Under the pieces are notes generated by a model, which searched no databases, was not told the DNA's origin, and was given only the letters and a program-made list of their open reading frames with translations. Below, piece by piece: positions 1 through 4,962 of a DNA stretch of 5,836 nt. Both the position numbers and the translations under genes were made by a program. Position 1 is the first letter of the stretch. Every line of letters starts with the position of its first letter. The stretch is taken from assembly GCA_021442745.1 (NCBI GenBank), contig JABUSI010000009.1, positions 1 to 5,836 of the forward strand. The letters run 5' to 3'. Origin of the DNA: Erysipelotrichaceae bacterium. GTDB taxonomy: Bacteria; Bacillota_I; Bacilli_A; Erysipelotrichales; Erysipelotrichaceae.

Positions 1-335
1 CCGGAAATTGTCAGAGCCAGTTCCACGTTCTCTAAAATCGTCTGATGCGGAATCAGATTATAACTCTGAAACACAAAACCGACCGTATGATTCCGATACG
101 AATCCCAGTCACGGTCTTTATATTTTTTGGTTGAGGTACCATCGATAATCAGATCACCGCTGTCATAACGGTCCAGTCCGCCGATGATATTCAATAAGGT
201 AGTTTTTCCGGAACCGCTCGGCCCCAGAATTGCCACAAATTCATTGTCCCGAAGATTAAACGATACGTGATCCAAAGCGATTTGTTCGAAATCACCCGTA
301 CGGTATTTTTTACAGATCTGTTGAATTTGTAACAT
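1..335 (-). CDS. ABC transporter ATP-binding protein, N-terminal part (MacB/BceA-like class; cut by window edge)
   Basis: ATP-hydrolysing subunit or domain of an ABC exporter; only the first 111 codons are in the window. Visible in the translation: start MLQIQQICKKYRTG, the A-loop region around Y11, Walker A GPSGSGKTT at residues 38-46, the IIGGLDRYDSG stretch after it, and the Q-loop FVFQSYNLIP with Q90. The signature motif, Walker B and H-loop lie beyond the left edge. The GGLD and FQ-NLIP patterns are typical of the MacB/LolD/BceA class, which exports peptides or antibiotics or acts on lipoproteins and works with FtsX-like permeases. In many Bacillota the closest relatives are ATPase-permease fusions of about 1000 residues, so a downstream fused permease is plausible but not visible. 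The start is supported by AAAGGGGTGA at 340-349, four bases before the ATG. The gene has its own promoter, and the substrate is unknown. Confidence 0.93.
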   Translation of the reverse strand, partial: MLQIQQICKKYRTGDFEQIALDHVSFNLRDNEFVAILGPSGSGKTTLLNIIGGLDRYDSGDLIIDGTSTKKYKDRDWDSYRNHTVGFVFQSYNLIPHQTILENVELALTIS

Positions 336-339
336 GGAC

Positions 340-349
340 TCACCCCTTT
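340..349 (-). promoter_or_regulatory. Ribosome binding site of the ABC ATPase gene
   Basis: On the minus strand AAAGGGGTGA lies four bases before the ATG at 335-333. It is a near-perfect anti-Shine-Dalgarno match and fixes this ATG as the start. Confidence 0.85.
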
Positions 350-356
350 CCGATTC

Positions 357-390
357 AGTATAGCAGGGTTACATTAACTTAACATGAACC
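357..390 (-). promoter_or_regulatory. Promoter of the ABC ATPase gene (extended -10, weak -35)
   Basis: Read on the minus strand, TATACT (362-357) is preceded by TGC (365-363), giving an extended -10 element. At 17 bp upstream the hexamer is ATGTTA (385-380), a poor -35. Extended -10 promoters can work without a good -35. Here the -35 area coincides with a phased direct repeat, so activator-dependent expression is a reasonable inference. The promoter lies just downstream of the glmM terminator, making this a separate transcription unit. The -10 is about 22 bases before the start codon, so the leader is very short and the Shine-Dalgarno fits within it. Confidence 0.6.
369..390. promoter_or_regulatory. 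Candidate response-regulator box: two 11-bp direct repeats over the -35 region
   Basis: On the plus strand TTACATTAACT (369-379) is followed directly by TAACATGAACC (380-390); 8 of 11 positions match. An 11-bp period puts both half-sites on one face of the helix, the usual layout for OmpR/PhoB-family response regulators, and the TTAACA-like core resembles Bacillota PhoP/VanR-type boxes. Exporters of this class are often controlled by a two-component system. No regulator gene is in the window, so the assignment is inference. Confidence 0.4.
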
Positions 391-391
391 C

Positions 392-420
392 AAAAGAAGA
401 ACTCTTTGCCGAGTTCTTCT
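392..420 (-). terminator. Intrinsic terminator of the cdaA-cdaR-glmM operon
   Basis: On the minus strand the arm AGAAGAACTC (420-411), the 6-base loop GGCAAA (410-405) and the arm GAGTTCTTCT (404-395) form a perfect 10-bp hairpin, followed by a short T run (394-392) that continues the T-rich 3' arm. The first two stem bases are the last two bases of the glmM TAG stop. It separates the operon from the ABC gene. The plus-strand reading has no good U-tract after the hairpin, so it probably works in one direction only. Confidence 0.85.
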
Positions 421-1753
421 AACATTTTGATTGAATGACTTCGCAAACCATATCTACGTAGTGTTTGCACAGTTCATCACTCTTGGCTTCCACCATGACT
501 CTGACCAGCGGTTCGGTACCGCTTGGACGAACCAGTACGCGTCCTTCGTTTCCCAATTCGTCTTTTACCCTCTGACAGGCAGCCAATACATCCGGATCGT
601 TCATCATGGCTTCTTTATCCTTCACCTTAACGTTCACCAGCAACTGCGGATAGATAAACAAATCATCCGTCAGTTCGTTAATGGACTTACCGGTTTTCAC
701 CATAACTTCCAGAATCTTCAGTGCCGTCAGCAAGCCGTCTCCGGTTGTCGCATGATGGCGGAAGATGATATGTCCGGATTGTTCTCCGCCGATATCATAT
801 CCGTTTTTGGACATGGATTCGTAAACGTATTTGTCACCAACCTGCGTTACGTCATATTTCATACCTTCCCCATCCAGTTTCCGGAAGAAGCCTAAATTTG
901 CCATTACCGTCGTAACGACAACGTCATCCGCCAGAATTCCCTGCTGCTTCATATATTTGCCGCAGCAGTATAAAATCTTGTCTCCGTTGATTTCCTGGCC
1001 GTCCGGAGCAATCGCAATCAGACGATCCGCATCCCCGTCAAACGCAAAACCGATATCATACGTACCTTGTACAATCCGGCTTCGGATATCTTGTGTATGA
1101 GTGGAACCGCAGTTCGTATTGATATTCAATCCGTCCGGTTTTCCGTGATGCCATTCCACGTCCGCACCCAGTTCACTTAACAGTCGATGAGCCGTCCGTG
1201 TAGCCGATCCGTTCGCCGTATCAATCAGAATCCGCATCCCCGTCAAATCCAGGTTCACGGTATCCCGCAACCATTGCAGGTATTCTTCGATACCGTTCGG
1301 GAAATCGATGACTTCTCCGATTGCCCCTTCCGTTGCATACGGAATTTCTTCTGTGGAACCTTCCAGATACGCTTCAATTCTTTCTTCTACTTCTCTTGGC
1401 ATCTTCGTTCCGCCGGCACTGAACAGCTTAATTCCGTTATCATAAAACGGATTGTGACTGGCCGAAATCATAACACCGCACACAAACGGATCCTTACGAA
1501 CCAGATATGCCACTGCCGGTGTCGGACCGACTCCCAGCAGATACGCGTCACATCCACCGGCCGCAATGCCTGAAGCAATCGCATGTTCCAGCATACTGCC
1601 GGACCGTCTGGTATCCTTACCGACCAGAATGGTCTGCTTTTCTTTCTGACTGAAATAATATCCCAGATATTTTCCGATACGGAACGCGGTCAAGGCATCC
1701 AGTGTTTCGTTTGCCTTCCCGCGGATTCCGTCCGTTCCAAACTTATATTTCAT
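419..1753 (-). CDS. glmM: Phosphoglucosamine mutase GlmM
   Basis: Cytoplasmic enzyme that converts glucosamine-6-phosphate to glucosamine-1-phosphate, the step before UDP-GlcNAc and hence peptidoglycan. At 444 residues it is full length for the family (about 445). All four alpha-D-phosphohexomutase signatures are intact: FGTDGIRG near residues 5-12; the active-site loop SASHNP at 97-102, where S99 is the phosphoserine; the Mg-binding loop DGDADR at 239-244; the sugar-specificity loop GEQSGH at 323-328; and the phosphate-binding RPSGTEP at 409-415. The GEQSG form and the length favour GlmM over phosphoglucomutase/phosphomannomutase. The start follows GAGG by seven bases, 13 bases after the cdaR stop, so it is the third gene of the operon. 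In several Bacillota GlmM binds CdaA and lowers c-di-AMP synthesis (known for the family, not shown here). A terminator starts inside its stop codon. Confidence 0.98.
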   Translation of the reverse strand: MKYKFGTDGIRGKANETLDALTAFRIGKYLGYYFSQKEKQTILVGKDTRRSGSMLEHAIASGIAAGGCDAYLLGVGPTPAVAYLVRKDPFVCGVMISASHNPFYDNGIKLFSAGGTKMPREVEERIEAYLEGSTEEIPYATEGAIGEVIDFPNGIEEYLQWLRDTVNLDLTGMRILIDTANGSATRTAHRLLSELGADVEWHHGKPDGLNINTNCGSTHTQDIRSRIVQGTYDIGFAFDGDADRLIAIAPDGQEINGDKILYCCGKYMKQQGILADDVVVTTVMANLGFFRKLDGEGMKYDVTQVGDKYVYESMSKNGYDIGGEQSGHIIFRHHATTGDGLLTALKILEVMVKTGKSINELTDDLFIYPQLLVNVKVKDKEAMMNDPDVLAACQRVKDELGNEGRVLVRPSGTEPLVRVMVEAKSDELCKHYVDMVCEVIQSKC

Positions 1754-1766
1754 ACTAAAACCTCAT

Positions 1767-3176
1767 CTATGACTTCACGACGGTAATACTCATCGTTTCC
1801 ATTCCGGATGCCAGTGAGTAGGTAACCATCTTACTGCTTCCTTCTACGGTCAGAGGAATATCCTGATTCATTCCCGGTTCAATACCTTCCAGTTCCAGGA
1901 AAATCTTAATATCTTCCGCCGTCAGCATATCCACATTGTTTTGCGTACCCTTGATGACAACAGACTGATACATACTGTTGGTTCCCCAGTCCAGACGATA
2001 ACCGTTGACATTATTCCGATACGATACCGGAATGTTATCAATGGTCCGGGTTACGGTCTCTCCGACCTTAACGTCAATGTTAATCTTCGTAACGCTCAGA
2101 CTGTTGACACCGCTAGGAACGTTAATCGCATATGTCCAGCTGGAGTTCTTGTCAATCTTCGTCGCATCCACTTCCACCCGGATTTCATCCAGTTCGTTCA
2201 ATATCGTCTGCGACGCATATACCGTTACGGTAGAGTGATCCAGCGTAATCGAATCAATGGATAATCCGTCCGGCAGTTCTCCGATCGGAATGACGTTAAT
2301 CGGTACTTCTTTCTGCGGTGTGGTTACCTGAACCGAAGCCTGTACGGTTTCCGGTACGATATCCACATTCAGTTTCTGACCGCTCTGGTCATACGCAACA
2401 ATCTGCGCCGTTGTAACGAAATCCTGCGTAACACCGCTGACATCAATCAGCGCTTTTACGTAAGCGATATTGTCAATGGTATCCTGTGATGCCCGGACAA
2501 CCACTTCCGTGGATTCCAGACTCGGCGCACCATCCAGTGCATAAATATTCTCCATACGATTCGTGTTGATGTATTCGTGCGAAATCTTAAATTTCTGGGT
2601 CGTCTTTTTCTTGATGGTAACCATTACGGTAGACGGATTCAGATTCACTGTCAGACGATTCGAAAAATCAGTCGGTGTCAATGATACCTGATGCGTTCCT
2701 TCGGTTAAACCGGACAAGTCCGCCGTTACTTTATAACTGCTCTGTGATTTCAGCAACTGAATATCGGAAACATCTCCGATTACCGCTGCAGAAACCGATG
2801 ACGGAATACCGTCGATTTCATAAACTTCCGAATTCACAATGACCTGTACCGGAATCGCATCCAGCTTGGTACCGGCACTGCTTGCCAGAATTCCTGTCGA
2901 ACTGCCATCGGCGTTAATCGCAATATAGAACACAATTGCCAGAATCAACGTAGAAAACTTTGACAGTTTTTTGTTAAACAGGAACCGATCGATGAATCCG
3001 CTCAACCAGCGAATCAGATATACAATCGAATTTTCAATCTGGGCATACGTATTGATAACCTGTTTGGAATTTTTCTTGATACTGTTTGCCAGTTCCAGTT
3101 TATAATCGGAATCTTTATTCAGATCCTTACTCTTACGGTTTTCTTTCTTGGGTTTCATCACTTTATTGTCAGCCAT
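1767..3176 (-). CDS. cdaR: CdaR, YbbR-repeat membrane regulator of the diadenylate cyclase
   Basis: Single-pass membrane protein that modulates CdaA in other Bacillota. The 469-residue translation has three parts. First is a Lys/Asn-rich cytoplasmic N-terminus (1-70), including an amphipathic or semi-hydrophobic stretch at about 48-67. Next is one transmembrane helix at about 72-88 (STLILAIVFYIAI). Then comes a long extracytoplasmic beta-rich part with about four YbbR-type repeats (roughly 105-190, 193-286, 288-370 and 372-467), each ending in a strand such as TVMVTIKK, ASVQVTTP or TKINIDVKV. The N-terminus is much longer than in the usual CdaR, where the helix starts within about 10 residues of the initiator. 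The start is firm: AAAGGGGGTGA lies six bases before the ATG, and there is no internal Met between residue 7 and the helix. The ATG overlaps the cdaA stop by one base (TAATG), so translation is probably coupled. glmM follows 13 bases later. Confidence 0.95.
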   Translation of the reverse strand: MADNKVMKPKKENRKSKDLNKDSDYKLELANSIKKNSKQVINTYAQIENSIVYLIRWLSGFIDRFLFNKKLSKFSTLILAIVFYIAINADGSSTGILASSAGTKLDAIPVQVIVNSEVYEIDGIPSSVSAAVIGDVSDIQLLKSQSSYKVTADLSGLTEGTHQVSLTPTDFSNRLTVNLNPSTVMVTIKKKTTQKFKISHEYINTNRMENIYALDGAPSLESTEVVVRASQDTIDNIAYVKALIDVSGVTQDFVTTAQIVAYDQSGQKLNVDIVPETVQASVQVTTPQKEVPINVIPIGELPDGLSIDSITLDHSTVTVYASQTILNELDEIRVEVDATKIDKNSSWTYAINVPSGVNSLSVTKINIDVKVGETVTRTIDNIPVSYRNNVNGYRLDWGTNSMYQSVVIKGTQNNVDMLTAEDIKIFLELEGIEPGMNQDIPLTVEGSSKMVTYSLASGMETMSITVVKS

Positions 3177-4840
3177 TAGTGTTCACCCCCTTTGGTGTCG
3201 TCCTTCTTTGCGGATTGACGGGAAACACGCGTAATTTCCAAAGGTTTGATCAGCGGAGCATCCGTGATTTCCTTCTTTTGTTTCTGCATGGCCGGTTTCT
3301 TCGGAACCGACGGTAAAACTACCCGTTTGGTTTCTTCCAGTTTCTTCTTAGCCGCTTCCGTAGCCATAGCATCCGCTTCCTGGATTTCCTTCAGTTTCAA
3401 CTGCTGGGTCGTATGGAATTCCTTGGCAACGTCCTTGACTGCCTGTTCCACTACCGTAGCCGGTTTCTTCTGTTTTTCTTTACCGAATACATGGAACAAG
3501 CCGGTCTTCTTCTTGTCCTCAGCCGGTTCTTCCATAACGTCAAAGGTCTTCTTCGTATTCAATGCCTGCTGAATTTCCGCTTGTACTTCCGCCTTCAGCT
3601 CTTCTTCATTCTTGATCTTCGGTTTTGCTTTTTCCACCGGTTTTTCTTCCGGCTTGACTTCCACCGGTTTCTCTTCCTTCTTCACAACCGGTTTTTCTTC
3701 CTTCTTCACAACCGGTTTCTCTTCCTTCTTCACAACCGGTTTTTCTTCCGCCTTTGTGACAGGCTTTTCATCCGGACTTTCAACTTCCACCGCGATGACC
3801 GGAATCGACAGCGTATCATCCTTAAATGACTGCTTCTTAAACGTCTTCATCTGTCCTTTACGGGTCAGATCTTCCTCATCTTCCACCCGTTCATCGTTCT
3901 CATCAATGATGATGACCGATTTCCGTACCGGATTAACCGGTTCATCCTTCACCGTAAGCTTCTTTGTGGTATCTTCCTTTTCCAGAGTTTCCACTTCCGC
4001 ACGGAATAAACCCTGAAGGGAAACGGATTCGGAACCGGTCGGCGTAACCGTCTCGCTTGTTACGGTATCTTTATTCAGAATGTGCATATTCAGATACTCA
4101 CGCAATTTTCTTTCATTTACCTGAAGCAGTTTACCTTCCGATGCAATCGCCACACGACCCGTTTCTTCCGAAATAACAATCGTAATGGCATCGGTCATTT
4201 CACTGATTCCGATAGCTGCTCTGTGTCTTGCCCCGTATCTTGACGGCAAGTCCAGCGTCGTCGGCGGGAAGTATGCACTCGCGCAGGCAATCTTATCCCC
4301 CTGGATAATAACCGCCCCGTCATGCAACTGCGTCGTCGTTGCGAAAATGGAACACAACAGTTCCGGGGAAATGATGGAATTGATCTTAACTCCCGTCTGA
4401 ATATATTCCGACAGCGAAGCCGTCTGTTCCAATGTAATCAAAGCTCCGGTCTTGGATTCCGCCAGATTGCTGACTGCATCCATCAGAGCCTGTACCAGTA
4501 CTTCCTTTTCATCACCGGACAAGGTGCTGATCCGGGAAAAAATGTTGGTTTTTCCCATACGTTCCAGTAAGGAACGGATTTCCGGCTGGAAGATAATAAT
4601 CAGCGCTAAGAAACCCCAGTTAATAATATTGTCCGTTAAATATGCCAGAGTTTTCAACCCGAGATATTTCGCAATTGCCTGGATAATCAGCACAAAAATA
4701 ATCCCTTTGAAAATCTGTGACGTTTTATTGTTGCTTTCTACAATACGGATAATGTATTGCAGGATCAGCCATACAATCAGAATATCAAATACCATTCGCA
4801 ATATTTGCGTCACTTGTACCAATGTCAAATAATCAAACAT
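3176..4840 (-). CDS. cdaA: CdaA, membrane diadenylate cyclase with an unusually long charged C-terminal tail
   Basis: Condenses two ATP into c-di-AMP at the inner face of the membrane. Three N-terminal membrane helices (about residues 10-32, 43-60 and 68-85) end in the family-typical FQPEIRSLLERMG. The DAC domain (about 100-255) has the catalytic DGA at 174-176, RHR at 205-207, and the GISE and VISEETG stretches at 211-227. The residue before RHR is Ala204 (GARHR), where most characterised CdaA proteins have Thr. Usual CdaA length is about 270-280; this one is 554. The extra part (about 257-554) is charged and low in complexity: an acidic/basic linker, EEKPVVKK repeats (357-408), a helix-prone piece (410-430), the hydrophobic island LFHVFG (448-453), a second helical segment (460-506) and a basic end. 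The frame is open throughout, and the tail runs up to the coupled cdaR start, so it is not an annotation artefact. The start has AGAGAGGTG ten bases upstream and aligns with the family N-terminus (MFDYLTL). Confidence 0.96.
   Translation of the reverse strand: MFDYLTLVQVTQILRMVFDILIVWLILQYIIRIVESNNKTSQIFKGIIFVLIIQAIAKYLGLKTLAYLTDNIINWGFLALIIIFQPEIRSLLERMGKTNIFSRISTLSGDEKEVLVQALMDAVSNLAESKTGALITLEQTASLSEYIQTGVKINSIISPELLCSIFATTTQLHDGAVIIQGDKIACASAYFPPTTLDLPSRYGARHRAAIGISEMTDAITIVISEETGRVAIASEGKLLQVNERKLREYLNMHILNKDTVTSETVTPTGSESVSLQGLFRAEVETLEKEDTTKKLTVKDEPVNPVRKSVIIIDENDERVEDEEDLTRKGQMKTFKKQSFKDDTLSIPVIAVEVESPDEKPVTKAEEKPVVKKEEKPVVKKEEKPVVKKEEKPVEVKPEEKPVEKAKPKIKNEEELKAEVQAEIQQALNTKKTFDVMEEPAEDKKKTGLFHVFGKEKQKKPATVVEQAVKDVAKEFHTTQQLKLKEIQEADAMATEAAKKKLEETKRVVLPSVPKKPAMQKQKKEITDAPLIKPLEITRVSRQSAKKDDTKGGEH
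3183..3193 (-). promoter_or_regulatory. cdaR ribosome binding site inside the cdaA 3' end
   Basis: AAAGGGGGTGA on the minus strand encodes the cdaA residues KGGE just before its stop and lies six bases before the cdaR ATG. It is a strong Shine-Dalgarno sequence and decides the cdaR start. Confidence 0.8.
3623..3772 (-). repeat. EEKPVVKK tandem repeat region in the CdaA tail
   Basis: Encodes residues 357-406. Three perfect EEKPVVKK units are coded by consecutive 24-bp units (3748-3725, 3724-3701 and 3700-3677). The first and third are identical at DNA level, and the second differs only by a synonymous GAA to GAG change. They are flanked by degenerate units: DEKPVTKA before, EEKPVEVKP and EEKPVEKAK after. 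Near identity at DNA level suggests recent expansion by slippage or unequal recombination. Every unit keeps the reading frame. Confidence 0.92.
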
Positions 4841-4850
4841 ACGCGATATA

Positions 4851-4859
4851 CACCTCTCT
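4851..4859 (-). promoter_or_regulatory. Ribosome binding site of cdaA
   Basis: AGAGAGGTG on the minus strand lies ten bases before the ATG at 4840-4838. The spacing is slightly long, which may mean moderate initiation, but no alternative start fits the family N-terminus better. Confidence 0.65.
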
Positions 4860-4885
4860 GTCTTTTTACTGCGATTTTGGACATA

Positions 4886-4901
4886 AATAGAATCATCTAT
4901 T
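4886..4901. promoter_or_regulatory. Palindrome at the predicted cdaA transcription start (candidate operator)
   Basis: AATAGA (4886-4891) and TCTATT (4896-4901) form an inverted repeat with a 4-base spacer (ATCA), directly abutting the -10 hexamer and covering the expected start point. A repressor bound here would block initiation. Six-base AT-rich arms also occur by chance, so this is only a candidate. Confidence 0.3.
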
Positions 4902-4930
4902 ATTGTACCTTATTTTTTCCATTCATTCAA
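4902..4930 (-). promoter_or_regulatory. Sigma-A-type promoter of the cdaA-cdaR-glmM operon
   Basis: Minus strand: TTGAAT (4930-4925), exactly 17 bp of spacer, then TACAAT (4907-4902). The -35 matches 4 of 6 and the -10 matches 5 of 6 consensus bases, with an A-rich spacer. Transcription would start near 4895, giving a leader of about 55 bases, too short for a ydaO-type c-di-AMP riboswitch. The -35 sits only a few bases after the T-tract of the upstream terminator, so the operon starts independently of the TraB-family gene. Confidence 0.75.
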
Positions 4931-4932
4931 AC

Positions 4933-4962
4933 CCAAAAAGAAAAGCCGCATAAAAGCGACTT
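4933..4962 (-). terminator. Intrinsic terminator of the TraB-family gene
   Basis: Minus strand: AAGTCGC (4962-4956), loop TTTTAT (4955-4950), GCGGCTT (4949-4943), then TTCTTTTT (4942-4935). The stem is 7 bp with one G-U pair, followed by a good U-rich tail. Its first two bases are the last two of the TAA stop codon. Confidence 0.75.

Noticed and set aside
431..895. Plus-strand open frame of 154 codons antisense to glmM
   Set aside because: glmM on the other strand is complete with all family motifs; the antisense translation is low-quality and matches no recognisable fold.
3653..3772. CRISPR-like array, because of regularly spaced 24-bp repeats
   Set aside because: The units are directly tandem with no spacers and lie in frame inside cdaA; they are protein-coding repeats.
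3848..3850. Possible internal start in cdaA at Met331 that would release the tail as a separate protein (AAAGGA just upstream)
   Set aside because: The spacing from AAAGGA to ATG is only about three bases, and the upstream frame is open and continuous with the cyclase; no independent evidence for a second product.
3612..4016. Plus-strand open frame with repeated TGFSSFFT units (134 codons), and the overlapping frame at 3413-3829
   Set aside because: Both are antisense shadows of the EEKPVVKK repeats in cdaA. The 24-bp periodicity and lack of stops follow from the repeat, and no convincing ribosome binding site or protein family was seen.
4841..4895. A c-di-AMP riboswitch (ydaO type) in the cdaA leader
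   Set aside because: The predicted leader is only about 55 bases and shows none of the extensive conserved pairing that such riboswitches need.
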